From contig NMRA01000241.1 of assembly GCA_002633005.1 (NCBI GenBank), positions 226,952-290,951 of the forward strand: a DNA stretch of 64,000 bases, read 5' to 3'. The notes beneath the pieces are model-generated. The model was not told the DNA's origin, did not search any database, and worked only from the letters and a program-made list of their open reading frames with translations. How positions within the stretch are numbered: the first letter of the stretch is position 1; each line of letters opens with the position of its first letter. The position numbers were made by a program, and so were the translations under genes. This DNA is from Phoronis australis. Lineage: Eukaryota > Phoronida > Phoronidae. Of the stretch, positions 1 through 14,300 are shown in pieces.

Positions 1-3000
1 TGAAAGCCGTTTGTAGCGTTGTTTGCTTTTTGGAAAAGTGCACTCGACAGCCTCTTCAACGACAATGAAATGCCCTATAGTAGAGTAGTTAACATAAAAT
101 AACGACACACGTGCTCACATTGAACTAAAAAGCTAGGTAGCTATCCAAGTCTTTTGGTTGAGCTCACGTCACCCGTAACTTGTCTTCAGAACAACGGAGA
201 ACCTGCAGGCAAACTGTAACGGTGGGCTATATCATGTTCGCTAGTATCCATGGAGGTAAAATAGGCTCTAATAGTGAACACATTGTCCCTTCTTTTTGCC
301 AAGCTGCAATAAATTTTGTATTTTAATTTTATACAGTCATTCACATATTCCCCGTTGTGGCTATATAGGGTGGGTATTTTTGTTCTCATTTCGAGACCAA
401 TAGACGATTACGACATATCTAATAATACACGCATGTACAGGATTAGTTATTGATAATCTGTATTAAAAAACAGTTGCACGTTTGAGTAATCGAAACTGTT
501 GAAACTCCAAGGGAAAAGTAAATTTCACCTCTTTATAAGTTTGTATACGCAATTCCCACTCTCCTAAATTATTATCCCTAAACCTTCAAACGGCCGTATA
601 GAATTTGGAGTATTTGTGTAATTTAAACGAAATAAATTTCCCTGTCACCGCATTTTCAAGAGATTTTAACATTTTGCCAATCCAATATCGCCAGGTCGGC
701 GAAAGCAAATTGTTGTAGGCTAATACGTTATCGTCAGCCCAGAAATTATGAGGCCGCATTACAGTCTGACTAATGAAGTCTTTCCAGATAGAATTTTCAA
801 AAGTGAAAGATTTCTCTCACTATTTTCTTTTCCTTCATAATCTGTTCATATCGTCACTTCTTACCCTAGTGATGTCAATATTTATCACCATTATTCCGTT
901 TTGAAATATAGTTTTGCTTTTATACGGGTTGTTGTCACAAACATTCACATCCGCGACTGGCGTGCAAATCAGTGTCTCCTTGACATTACCCATTCATTCA
1001 TCAATACAAAAGGTTGATAGTGTGTCCGGTATCCAGAAGAATTGTGGTTAAAAACAAGTTGGCGTTTCCAAAGTTGGAAGTAAGAACACGACATCGATTT
1101 TTAACCAGCACGCACTCACTCGTGTGATCCGATTTTGAAACTACTGTAGCCAGAAAGGAGAACAGTTACGGCTAATTCTTATATCTTTGGCAGACACTTG
1201 CCACTGGCTTGTCCACTCATTCCAAAATCCGTTACAGTTACGTAATTATACAGCTAATATAATAACACTTAAGTCAATATTACCGTAACATGCAACAGCG
1301 AATGAGCGAAACAAAGTTATAATAAAAATGACCAGAAAAAGTAAAAGAAACACATTTTATGGTTTCGCCACCAAAATTAACAATCTAAAATGCAGCAAGT
1401 TCTTACATCTTGGCATTTCCTAAGGCATAACCAGGTGTTCTTCGGTTTAACCATATTTAGCATATTTTAAACATGTTTTAAAATGTTTTAAACGTGAGCG
1501 TGTATATTCATTAAAGGGGGTTATATTTCTCCCGAGTCAGAAGTAAAAACAACACAAAATGTGAAAGTAAGTTTTGTCGACAAGAAATTGTATTTTGGTT
1601 CGTACGTTACGGGATTTTGGTGAGCACGTGTTAGAATTATGAATATACTATTTCCGCCCTTTGCAGTTTCGAAATAAGGATTTATAGCGCGACTACCTCA
1701 GATTATTATCACGAAGTATAAAAATTATGGCGCGAATATAACTTATAATACTTTCAAGAAAGATTGGTGCAATTTTTTAAAGACAGTAAATTCATGGTTT
1801 CTGAATATTTTGTTGTTAGCATATTTCCGGCTAGATTCTAACTTAAATCGATGTTGCACAGTGAACAGTGACGTGAAAGACAGCTTAGGAAGTATTGAGA
1901 ACAAACTGCGTTTATTCTATCAGCGTCGAGTAATTATGCTAATTTTCAATTTGTTAGAAAATTGCACAAGCTTGTAAATTGATGACGCTATGAGTTTGCA
2001 GATGATATTGTAAATGTCCAAAGTACTGCTTAACGCATTCACTGACTATGAAATAAAAAACTTGTTTACCAATGTAATACACAGGGTAAGTTAATGCAAG
2101 ATCTAAAATTAAAACGCGTTTTCTGGTGCATGTCTCCCCTCCCCAAAATCAATTTTGCCACGTATTTTAGTATATATATTTATGTCTTGAAGACCGGGTG
2201 CATTTATTCTTCGAGGTCAACTTAAACGTCTGTTGCGTAGGATAGCGCGGCGTCTTATATCGCCTTTTTACGTGTTGCATTCACACAAAAGTTTTAGAAT
2301 TTGAGGCGTTGCCAATGTTTTGCACGACAGCAAGCGCACAAAAGAAAAGCTTGTTGAAGAACGAAAACTACAAGCTGCTTGTTCTTTAGACGCGAACACG
2401 TCGATAGTAGTTTTATGGATTGAGATAAATTGACTCTCAAGCGTTTGATGACAAATACAACTTCAGCCTCACATTTAACATCACATTGTACATCCATGTT
2501 ATTCCCACAAGACATTTTGCAATGTGATTTGAAATTACGCATTCGAGCGTAACTGTTGTGGGCTCATATTGCTGCAAGAAAATCTAAATCCGCAGAGGCC
2601 CAGGCATATTATCTCAGTTTTCAATCATCGTGCAAATAGAATTAGAACCTCATGCTATATTTAAATATATCATGTGACCTACTTAGTGATCGTTGAGACG
2701 AATGCATAGAAGCTGTATAGAGTTCATACTAAGAATACATAGTTTGACGATTTAATATCCTTGGCCCATACATACGCCAAGGTTTTAGCAACACATGTCG
2801 TGGCCCAAGAGGGCGACCCGAGAGCTTTACCTCGGTGTGACGCGGTTAGTGAGAAGTTGTCGTCAACAGCGTATATTATCTGAAATGTTCTTGCATCAGC
2901 GTTTACTAATACACGTTTAGAGATTTCTATGAATTCGGGGGGACATAATCAACTAATGAGGCTGGATAGCTCACGAGTTAGTTTAGACCAGTTGTTAGTT

Positions 3001-3396
3001 AAGGACGGTCAAAGTACAAGTCTGTTGTATATTATCGCTTACGGAATATTCAACTGGCATATCTCCTTGTTGCAACCGCACTAAGGCAAATGTGCACAAA
3101 AACACATACGCCATACTTCAAGATTTTTTTCAGATTGCAGTTGACTCGTTTACCGGCATTCTCTAAATATACGACTGGTTACACACGATCCGTTAATTAA
3201 ACTTAATGTAAACGTTTAACAGAAGAACGGAATCAGTACGGTCAGGAGCCAATCCAGAACACAGCGTACACGATATAATTGGGCAGTTTTAACAGTCAAT
3301 ACGACTTTACTATAAGCCACCCATATAAACCACGCCATTACACCGATTATTACTAACAGTTGACTGTCTTCGTTCTCTCGTGTGACCACTTATTAC
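1..3396. other. Intergenic, no gene recognised
   Basis: AT-rich sequence with frequent stops in all frames. The only open frames are short (under 85 codons), with no recognisable domain or conserved motif. No long repeat was seen by eye. It could hold distal regulatory DNA or exons too short to recognise. Confidence 0.5.
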
Positions 3397-5110
3397 ACAA
3401 AACCTGGGAATAATCGTTATCGTTCCAGACAAAACCTAAAGCTGTTTGTACCCATAATGTTTATTCCATGCCATTTCACGTTCATCATAATTTAGAACAG
3501 GACTTGTGTGGAGAGGACTTACGTCGTGAAATAGTAGTTACGGGCCATGCTGTTTGTACGCGCTGTTAGACCTCGCCCGCATACTATAACAATAAACCTA
3601 TTGCCAACTAAGCCCACAGCACGTATATGCATGGAACAATTAAATAACATTACCTTTCCACTTGAACAAATCATAAAATGACAAATAGCTGCTTTTATTC
3701 AATGGCGATTGTCATATGAAATTGAAGTAGCTTTGAGGGTGTTTTTATACCATTCTATTTTCTAAAGGAAAAAAGTAAGAATATACGTTTCATTATTTAC
3801 AATAGACAGGTTGGTCTCAGTAATAAACAGACATTGGCTGCAGTAGATACACCTGAAATGTTGGCGAACACTAGATGCCACAAATGTCACTGTAACATCT
3901 GTGTGTGAATATGAATTTAAAGGACATCGATGGAATAAACATAGCCGTGTCTTTGTAGCTTCAGACTTTATTCTCGATCAGGTTGCATATCATGAATCAA
4001 CAGCATTTGAACAATACAGACAAAAAACAAACATTAATCTTTTTTGATCCTGTCGTATGACAAAATGATTTTTCATCCTCTATTTGAAAACGGCTACCAT
4101 AATGTAGCTCAAATTTCAATTTAACTCCAGTAGAGAAAAAGGAAATGTAAAAACAATGATTTGTACTCAGTAAGAAAATTAACTTTGTCATTTCACGAGT
4201 TACCGTGAAAATTTGGGAAGAATCGTAAAAAGAAGTAAATACAAACGCACTTGAAATATTGTTCGTTTTTTGATATGTTGACTTGAATACCGGCGACACC
4301 CTAAATTAATAAAATGACGTCAACATTTGACAAAACATTTACCAGTCAATTGGGTGACATTAAGTTTGGCCTTGTGATTATCTCATTTATGAGACGGTAA
4401 AGCATCACACAAGCTTGATACTCTTCGTTCAAACATGAAAAAGTGTAAAATTTAAAATGGTATTTAAATTTATTGCGCAACACCAGTCCATATCTTTCCA
4501 AAATTAGTTACAATGATGAGCGATGTTGTGCAAAATATTTCAAAATTTTGCGCAGTGTAACCCGGATGAAAATATACCACTTGTCCTTATTTCATGGTAA
4601 AATTCAAGGCTAAAAGCGTCTCGAACTAATTAGTTAAACAGACTTAAGATTTAATACATTTCGCCGAATTAACCTAATGCAAAAAATTAATGTATGCCTC
4701 CACGTTTGTCGACGTTTGTCTGACGACGGTATCATATTTGTTTGAGTGTCGTGCCCATAATTTGCGGTGAATATCAAACTCGTTAAAATCAGCTGACCAA
4801 ACGTTCAAAGCAGCTGATAACAATGCTTAATCCACGTCAAATTCTTTTAGAAATTTGATGACGAAATTGATTTCCTCTCGCGAATAAATTACAATGGTGG
4901 TTCAACAGCAAAGAGAATTTGTCCCTAGTATACAAATTGTTAAAATTTTTAACAAGTTGAACTTTAAAGATATTTTACTGAAAATAACAAAAAGTACCAT
5001 ACCTGGCGAAATGAATTTGTTGAATACGTGAAATGGCATGGAATAAACATTATGGGTACAAACAGCTTTAGGTTTTGTTTGGAACGATAACGATTATTCC
5101 CAGGTTTTGT
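3397..5110. mobile_element. Element bounded by 85-bp near-perfect inverted repeats
   Basis: Positions 3397-3481 are the reverse complement of 5026-5110 with one mismatch in 85 bases. The outer ends read ACAAAACCTGGG and its complement, so the segment has the form of a non-autonomous DNA transposon with 85-bp terminal inverted repeats and a 1.54-kb interior. The interior has only a 100-codon minus-strand open frame (3997-4299) that resembles nothing I know. No convincing target-site duplication is visible next to the arms, so the superfamily is open. The near identity implies recent origin or gene conversion. A non-mobile inverted duplication is the alternative. Confidence 0.5.
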
Positions 5111-8100
5111 AGTTTAACGAGTTTACCTATATTGTCTATACCCATATTGTCTTTTCAATTTACAACTATCTTGATGTCCTTACCGAAAACGTCGTGACTC
5201 ACAAATCAATAGGTACAGTAGCAGTAGGGCTGCAACAAACCAGCGCTTTTACTGTTAACAAAACTGGTCATACTGAACATGTTCATTATTCTAGATAAGG
5301 AGTGGTTTGTTTGTGGGATGGAAGACAGTTCGTAAAATGAGCCCGCTGTAACAAGTCATATCTAGTCTAGTCTCACTCTCAAAGCAACAACAAGTATTGC
5401 CTGATCTTCTCAAACCCAGAAATCCAAGAACAATTTGAGAATCAGATCAATCATTTATGATAAGAAATATTTAATGAAAGTTATTTTTTAAGAAGCGCGG
5501 ATTTATTGCAACTAAAAGGTACACTCTGTCCACAGTTAGCTAACAATTATTCCGTGATTGTCCATGCCATTGCTGAGATATTCAGACTTCATACAAGTTG
5601 ATGGTTTCTTGAGAGACCTTGTCCCAGTGTAAGTTGATGCCTGTCTATCGGCGCCTATTCACTGGTGGTTCAATTAAATGCGCACATACAATATGACTAG
5701 AGGCAAGAGGATACAATATCCCCTTTGAATGGGTTGGCTTGCTCGTTTCCTTTACGTAACGTGGTTTAGACTGCTAACAAGTATTCTAGCACACGGTGAA
5801 CGATTTTACTTCTTCCCCCAGGTTCAGTGAGAAACATTTAAACCCACACGTTTTTAACACATATTGTATTTCAAAAGACGAGCTACAATCGACAACGAAA
5901 AAAATTGTATAGTTATAGTTTTCGTACTGTCCCAGGAAATATTCCAATCGCAACTTTTCTAGTAACGGAAATTAGCCAACCAATAAACCTGGCTCTCAAA
6001 GTTGTGTACTTGAACTTACGCAGATGAGAAATCCGTAGTGAAAGCGGCAGGAGGCGACAAAATCGCGACTCGTTCACGCCAATGTAGCGTGAAAAATAAC
6101 CTCCAAATATCGATCACAGCAACCTATAAACACAGCAACGAGAATTGGTGTTCTTACGTGTCCTCTTTCTTAGGTCCGTTTATTCAACTTATTGTTAGTA
6201 TATTACGCTGAGATATGCATAATGATTGACAAAAATGCAATTAACAAAGAATTTTGTAGGATTAGGGCCATCAAAATACGACTTGTTTACTTCATGGCAA
6301 AGAACTAAATGGATACTTTATTGAACTCATTCGTGAAGTCTTAAATGTAAATGTAAATTTTATGTGCAGTTCAGATTCAATCCGGATAGCCTATATTTTG
6401 AAATAAGTTCCACATTACAAGGTCATGTACGTTACATAGAGTCGATGGGACGAGGAACAAGCTTCAACTGCTGCAACGGTCATCGTTTTAAAATTCGTAA
6501 CTCAACAATGTACGAGAAAATGAGAAAGTAAGAATTTCTAGGTTAAAGTGTAACAATTAAGAATCATGTAAAAATTGTTGTCATTGTTTATTAGCGCCTT
6601 GTTAATCTGTGAAAATTCACCAAATCAAACATCAGTGCGAGGAGAGGTCATCACCGATTTCCAAAATGGCCGCCTAACATGATTCTCGTCAAGCGACAGA
6701 CCCGAGTCTTTCTTGAAACTCAACGGGCATAACATCGTGGGTTTTGTAACTAAAAATGAACAGTTATTTTCTAACTATCTCGCTCTTGTGGAACTTAACT
6801 TGAGGAATAATAGAGACAGTTTATGCGTAGAACAGTGTTGTACTGTGTGGACGGGATGTGCGCGGCGTTGTGCCGTTTTGTTTGAACAACTCATCTGAAC
6901 TCGTTACGGGCCATTCATCAGACTCAAAGTAACTATCACCCGATGCCTTGGTTGACAATTATAATCCACGAAGGCAAGTCCTTATTTAATTCGCCTTCAA
7001 ATGATTATCTATAAACAACAAAGTACATTTAAACGTGTTCATGAAGTAGGCCTAAGTCAAGAACAAAACATCGCGACCCAAACTAATAAACAACCATTCA
7101 CAATTGAGATGAAGTGGTATCTCAACACGGTGCTTCGACAAAACGCCAACAAGTTTTTTTTTTATACTATAAAACATTGTTCCTGCAGTTTAATTAAGGC
7201 GTTGTAAGCACGGAATTCGGTACAAAACATATCCAACTTTATAACACTCTGTAAGCCGATAGTGACGACATTGCTCACAAGTTATGTACTATCTCACTAA
7301 TGTGACTTATAATTATGTCGTAAAACAACATTCACAAAGCGGCCATCAGAAAGTCGGGCACAATTTTGGCGAATTTCTCGAACTGTTAGAATCAAGATAC
7401 GTTTCACAAGGTATTCAGTTCGCAACACACGTTTCATTCGCATACTCGTATAGTAACATGTAATTTCCACTCACTGCGTTCATTCCCAATGAAATCGATA
7501 AAAACATACCTGCTTCGTACAGACGATTATGGTGAACAAAATCTTGATTTTGTCACAAGGACTACTCCTTTTCCAGTCGCTAAAATATCCAGTTAGACGT
7601 TTATAATCCGCTGTGTTAAGGGTTGACTACTTATCTGCGCTTGAACAGTGTATTTATTGCAAACAGGACGCAGACATTATTTGTGGCATATTGTCAATGA
7701 ATAAACACGCTTCCTATTGGTCCATTTCAGATTCCCTGTGGACATAACAGTGAAGTCTATAAATATAGAGTAGTTTCGCGATCCCCACAATGGTTTCCGC
7801 GGATACTTGTGGTGTTGAAACTAGCCAGAATGGAAAAGCAATACTGTTTCTTGACACCCGAAGTTACGTTTTCGCTCTAAAACAAATTTTGCCAAAGGTC
7901 TATCCGATATCATGTTTTTAGTGGTAACAGGGGTATTGTCCCGAATAGTTTAAACATGAAGGACGGCAACATCGGCGTAGTAAAAAAGTATAAACCTAAA
8001 GGGAATTTACAAATACACTATAGTTCACCGCATATTATTACAATTATGCAAGTTATTACAACATCCCATGGGCGATGTCAGCTGACGCGCATTAAATTAT

Positions 8101-10830
8101 TTTCATGTAGCAGGCAGATCAATGTTTCACAATAGGATTTCACTCGTTATAATAATTATTTAGAAAACAAACAACTGACAGAAATAAACTTTGATGTTGA
8201 AAAACATGCCGACAGGAAGTGTCTCTACTTATGGCCCCGACAACATCCACCACCGCGCAAACATTTTGTGCTTCAAGTATCCCAAATTCACAACATAGTA
8301 AAAGTAGCCCAAATTCACAACATAGAAAGTCAGGTCATTCCAAAACAAATTCTTCTTGTGTAACCATCTTGGCTGCCAGTGCATTTCGCTCTGTCAATCT
8401 GGCTAACAACGAACATCTTTATTGTCACAAATCGGTCTCATAACATTGCGCATCGTAACAGGGCTCGAGTACAACAAAACACCGAAATGATCAGGGATTC
8501 AACAAAACGCTTCAGAGTTTATTGGGATTGGCCAAAGCTAAAATTGCGGATTCGAAAATGGAGCATCAGCGCATATGTCAGGGACATGAGTTGCCGGCTC
8601 ATTACGCTACAATTCAAGATCGGATGAGCGTGGCATTGTTTAAATCCCAAAGCGCTTCGGTTAAGAATTCAACACAGAGAGCTAGACAGCGGCGAAATAC
8701 GGCTTTAGCCCACCTGACGTCACATAAACTAATTTCGATTTAGATTATTTACTGTCATGGAATCGATTTAAATTATTTAGTCAAAATAAATGGGCTTCCC
8801 GTGCTTGGAAAAAATAATAACGCGAACGCGTTTTTGGCCGAGATCAAGCTCTACAAGTTGGCTTGCCACGGCGGGTTACGTTATATGTCGAACTTGGTTT
8901 GAATCAATTACGAATTGACAGTTATTATCGAGCCCAGGACCCACTTCCTATACGACCAACACGTTGAGATCAGCTATACAGCTGTACAAGGTCCAAATCA
9001 AAAGTTAACGTCTTTGATGCAACGCAGATCTCAAGATGAGCTTTTGTCAAAAGTTAATTTCTTTGACAAAATGCTGTTTATAACAACTTTCACATATGCA
9101 TTGTGTCATACACTTACCAAATACAAACTGCACATCAAACAGTCCGTAAAACACGCCAAATTCTAGTGCATGGTTTTGAAAATAACCGAGCAGTCAAATT
9201 AAAAAGAAAACGAAATCTCAATAAACACACAACTTTTGAGGAAAAAAAGCAAGAATTTATTCTAACAAAATGTGCACGTGCAATTTTAGTTACAAATCAG
9301 GTTCACGACACATTTTCCCCGACAACGACGTACCCGGAGCCAGATTATCCATCAAGCTGCAACTTAGGCACTCCCGTCAAATCGGGCAGCCACAGGGCTG
9401 TGCCATATAGCATATCACGTTGAACGCCGAGGAGCGGGAAATTTGGCGACCGAAGTGTCAAAATTTCTGGACAGCTGGACGCGAACAGGACAAGCTAGAG
9501 ATTTGAGAAGGCATGGTGGCTGAAAAGGGGCAGCGCAAGTTACCAGGGCCCCAGACATTGTACAGCTGAAAGGCGCCGAATCCTTTTTTCGGCACTGACG
9601 ACATAAGAAGAGGAAATCGAACAGATGATGAATAAAACGGAACTCATTGTTACATTTATGATCTTATTATGGCATGGGTATTTATATATTGTCTTAATTT
9701 AACCTACATAATTATTGAAATAGGAGACTAAAAGCATAGCAAGGCAACCCTTTTAAACAAATGCAAGTGAAACCGAAATGTTGCCAAGGTATATTTGCAT
9801 GGAAAATTGCCAAGTTTCTAATTTCCTGGAATTTGGGTTCTCTTTCCAAAAGGGAATTTACCGAATGAAATCAAGATGCCATTTTGATCTTTTCATTAGT
9901 GACTTGAACCCTGAAGATACATCACTACGAAAATTACTTATCATGTTTTACACCAGTCCATGTGTGGTACAAGTGGCAGGTCCAAGTGTCAATAACTGAA
10001 GCAAATTTTTGTTTATCACTGATCACAGGCCTTATGTCAGGTTATCATTGAAATGAAAACATAACAAAAACCACATGATCTCGAACTTTCCAAGAACCAC
10101 TTCATTTGCAAGAGTTCAATAACAATACCTTAAAAATTGCCAGTTTTTGACACACAGTGTATGTTGCAACTGCAGTTGTAAATTACCTGCTGAGCTTATC
10201 ATGAACACAAAATTTACAGAAGTATTATTAAAAAACAACAATGAATAGTAATGTGACATCAAAATTCAAATGACACACGTCCTATTCTGTGAACATTTCT
10301 CCACAGGAATGTATTTGACCTTTCCTGATAAATTCAAGTCAGTCATTAGTTTCAGGGACTTGTGCGGATATTCCATGTACCTAAATCTACACAGGCGGAT
10401 CCAAGAGAGGGGCTTAGAGGCTCACAATCCCCATTTTAGCCAAAGTAGCAAACAATAACCACAGGAAAAATATACAGTTCTTATTTGCTAATTCATGTAA
10501 ACCACTAGATTCCATTAATGTTTTTTACTCATTGTTTGTGATACAGAAATTTATCATTTTTTTAGGTGGCTGGCAGATTAAAGATGTAATGAGTCCTTCC
10601 AGACAGGTCATAGCGACACGACACGTTAAAACAGGTTGTAGAGAACTTGATCCACCTTTCATCAATATGATGATATGAGAATCTACCATTTTTTTCCAGT
10701 CACTACCCAATCACTATTAGATAAATGCCTGACTCAAGAATAGTCAGACCATAAATACTAGAATGTGAATCTCTGGGTGTGAGTTAGTGAGTCAGGGACG
10801 ATGACTCAACATGTCTAAGTTGCAAAACCA
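5111..10830. other. Intergenic, no gene recognised
   Basis: No exon of a known family was recognised here on either strand. The longest open frame (9103-9423, plus, 106 codons) is lysine-rich with no domain. A TATA-like tataaatata lies near 7758 beside an inverted CCAAT box near 7715, but nothing downstream looks coding. The region ends at the presumed 3' end of PHF5A. Confidence 0.45.
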
Positions 10831-10831
10831 C

Positions 10832-10837
10832 TTTATT
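10832..10837 (-). terminator. Candidate PHF5A polyadenylation signal
   Basis: The plus strand reads tttatt, giving AATAAA on the minus strand about 380 nt past the PHF5A stop codon. It is the first canonical hexamer I found downstream on that strand. Assignment rests on position only. Confidence 0.35.
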
Positions 10838-11215
10838 ACCAGAGTTGGTGTGAAATACAAGTAAAACAAATACAGAGGCGAACATGAATCATATGAGACA
10901 TCAATAACAAATGGAGAGAATAGTGTCACATTACTTCTACAGTGTCCACCTTTTAGTGTTGGTCAGATGGACGACAACTTTCTTCTAATATGAATAGCTT
11001 ACATAACAATGGGTTTCCCCCAATTATGAATGCCTGTTTACAGAAAATACACTCAAGAGAAATCTGCTACCTGTAACAAACTTCAAGTCAGTTTTCAAGG
11101 GTTTATCAACTTCAGTTAACTAATTTGCACATTAGAAGACAATGACCAATAAAACCTGGAGAACAGTCGAGGTATTAAAATAATTAGTGATAATATGACC
11201 AAAGTTCTTGGACAA

Positions 11216-11305
11216 CTATCTCTTCTTGAAGCCATACTTTTTCCTTTCATAGAAGAGATCGGTCTTGGCACTTCCAAGGTTAACAATTTTTGGACATCCA
11301 TCTCT
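11216..11305 (-). CDS. PHF5A: PHF5A exon 3 (C-terminal, residues 82-110)
   Basis: On the minus strand it follows a ctttcag acceptor and reads [20 protein letters not shown] and then RKKYGFKKR, ending in TAG at 11218-11216. Phase 0 matches the end of exon 2 (GAT, Asp81). Confidence 0.96.
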   Translation of the reverse strand, partial: RDGCPKIVNLGSAKTDLFYERKKYGFKKR

Positions 11306-14300
11306 CTGAAAGATCAACATAAGAGTAGGTGTAGGGTATCTGGAAGTTTTTTTAAATACTACAATGAAATTTTCTCAATTAATGCCAAATTAATACAATT
11401 TGATTTGGAATAGCAAAAAGAGTGAAGTTTTCACACTTAATGCTTAATATTAAGAAGTTCCACCCTATCCTAATAATAACAATAACAATAACAATAATAA
11501 TATGTAATAATAATAATAATAAACTCTGTTCAGTAAAGCCTACCTTGAATGGTAACACATATAAATTTAGTTCCTACACTATGTTAAAAGCATCACTCTA
11601 ACCACACTGAAGTCATGAACTGCCAAATGTATTGAACGCTTAGGCTTATTACTTGCCCTTTGTCTACGCCACCGCAAGTATCCTCAGTTAAAAAACAGCT
11701 CCAAATATTCACACACATTAGTGTTCTATTCAATATACTCTCATACCAGTGTCAGGTACATACTTGTGTGGTGGGTGCCCTATTCAATATACTCTCATAC
11801 CAGTGTCAGGTACATACTTGTGTGGTGGGTGCCCTATTCAATATACTCTCATACCAGTGTCAGGTACATACTTGTGTGGTGGGTGCCCTATTCAATATAC
11901 TCTCATACCAGTGTCAGGTACATACTTGTGTGGTGGGTGCCCTATTCAATATACTCTCATACCAGTGTCAGGTACATACTTGTGTGGTGGGTGCCCTATT
12001 CAATATACTCTCATACCAGTGTCAGGTACATACTTGTGTGGTGGGTGCCCTATTCAATATACTCTCATACCAGTGTCAGGTACATACTTGTGTGGTGGGT
12101 GCCCTATTCAATATACTCTCATACCAGTGTCAGGTACATACTTGTGTGGTGGGTGCCCTATTCAATATACTCTCATACCAGTGTCAGGTACATACTTGTG
12201 TGGTGGGTGCCCTATTCAATATACTCTCATACCAGTGTCAGGTACATACTTGTGTGGTGGGTGCCCTATTCAATATACTCTCATACCAGTGTCAGGTACA
12301 TACTTGTGTGCTGGGTGCCCTATTCAATATACTCTCATACCAGTGTCAGGTACATACTTGTGTGCTGGGTGCGTACAAATGTTCCACACTACTTCCGTTC
12401 ATTCTTAGTGGCGCTAAAGCATCACTAGCACTATATGTAAAGTTCCATCAACAAAAACCCATCCAAGGAAGATTTTGGTAATTGTAAGTCTTCATAGATA
12501 CTTTTTCAAACATCAAATATTCTGATACATGCTATAACTTTTTATATATTTTCCATTGCCGAGTCATTTATGCGCCACACATACGAGCTGTTCAAGTAGA
12601 CTTTTATTGATTTCAATTACGTGACAAATCCTTAAATTGACCATATCCAGGCCTTTTCAACGCAGCGTTGAGCATCCATTTCCAGGGTCCTCCCCCAACT
12701 GAATGGAAAAGTGCTTGTGCCTGTTGATAGGACGTTTTTCCGAGAGAAAATTAACCCCCCTGTAGCCACCAATTCTACTCCCTTGTGAAGTAGACTTTAT
12801 ATCTTTACATAAGTGGTAGGAGCTCTGGAAATGAACTGAGACCTCCCATAACTGACTTTATGTAGTCACCCCTGCACTTGGAATTAACTAATCCATATCC
12901 TCCATGTTGAGACTGTAACACATGGCTGACAAGTGTTAACTTCTGCATTTAATAAATCATTGTGATGCTGAGTTTTTGTGGAGTTGAAACGGATTCTAAC
13001 CTTGCAGGACATTTTTGATCATTTGAGGGCAATTTTTGACCTGGAGAGAGGAATTTTGTGACTTTTAAATGTTTCCAGAAGAGAATGAGGCCAGTATTCA
13101 GCCTCAAAATCAAGGTATCAAGTCTCCTGTTCTCTCTTCAGTGTTTGTTTGTTCACATGAAAATTTAAATTCTTATTTTATGGTCCGTGGCCGAGGAAAC
13201 CATGTCTCCAAAATCGGTTTTATTTTTCTTAGCACAACAGAAAAATTGCAACTCCTAAAATATAATGTGTGCCAAAAATAAACAAACTTTTACAACAAAA
13301 ACATATTACAAACGTATTTTAGAACACCCATCAGATTTTCAAACATGCAAACAAAATAAGCTCATCTTTTCAATAAAGATTGGTAGCACCAAACTAATGC
13401 ATCACCATTTTCAAGGTCTGTATCACATACCTACCGTAACACAATATTTTGAAAACTGGAGGCATCAACAACAATGTTAGAATCTATTAAAAATGAAAAA
13501 TATGCGATTATTTTTCACTAAAATTGATAAGATTGTATCATACACAAAAATCCTTAGTGAAGCACGAACTACTTACATCTTTCTCAGTCAGTGTACACTC
13601 TTTGCAGTAGTATGCGTCAGACACACCGGGTCCGCCGCAGATGACACAACGACCTTGATAGGATCCATAGTTACACTCATCACATATCCTCACCAAGGTG
13701 CAAGGGCGTACGTACGAGTCACAGATCACACACTTCCCATCACACTTCTCACACAGGCGACCAATGGCTGAAGCAAGGAGATAAACATGTTGTCAAAAGT
13801 GTGATAGTAACAACCAGTACAAGTACGACTTACACATAATTCATTCAAGAAAATATTCCATTTGAAAAGGGCAGACAGTAATGTAGTGCCAATCAGACTA
13901 TAAATAAAGAGTCTACATGCCTCAACAACACTACGTAACTAAAATTCCTTACTCAAGCACAAGCTGCAAGTAAGGTGAAACTGAAAACAAATTTCAGCTC
14001 ATTGTTGTTTCAAGTCGCAGGCAGAGTTAATCAGGTTAAGTCAAAATCCCAAACTTCAAACTAAAATAAACTAAGTTAGCAGTGACCAGTCTTACTGGTG
14101 AAGCAATCAGTGTATTCTACCTTATTCATAGTTCAATCACGCACAATTCAAAAAGCTAACTGCCTTATTTAATAACCAAAACAAAAGGCTTCAGCCAAAA
14201 AACAGGAATCAAAACAATGGTTTCCGAAGATGTTGTTTATATGGGACTTTAAAGATGGTGTAAATCTGCGTTACACCACTTTCTGCCATCAACCTGGTCG

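Noticed and set aside
7690-7800. TATA box with CCAAT as a gene promoter
   Set aside because: No coding exon could be recognised downstream on either strand, so the match may be chance in AT-rich DNA.
9103-9423. 106-codon lysine-rich ORF as a gene
   Set aside because: No domain, no upstream promoter logic, and composition like surrounding AT-rich DNA.
11725-12372. Direct repeats as a CRISPR array
   Set aside because: Units abut with no unique spacers, and the surroundings are a eukaryotic intron.
11660-12481. Long repetitive ORFs (273, 235, 219 codons) as a repeat protein gene
   Set aside because: All three frames are open only because the 54-bp unit is divisible by three and stop-free; the array lies in a PHF5A intron on the other strand and resembles no protein family.
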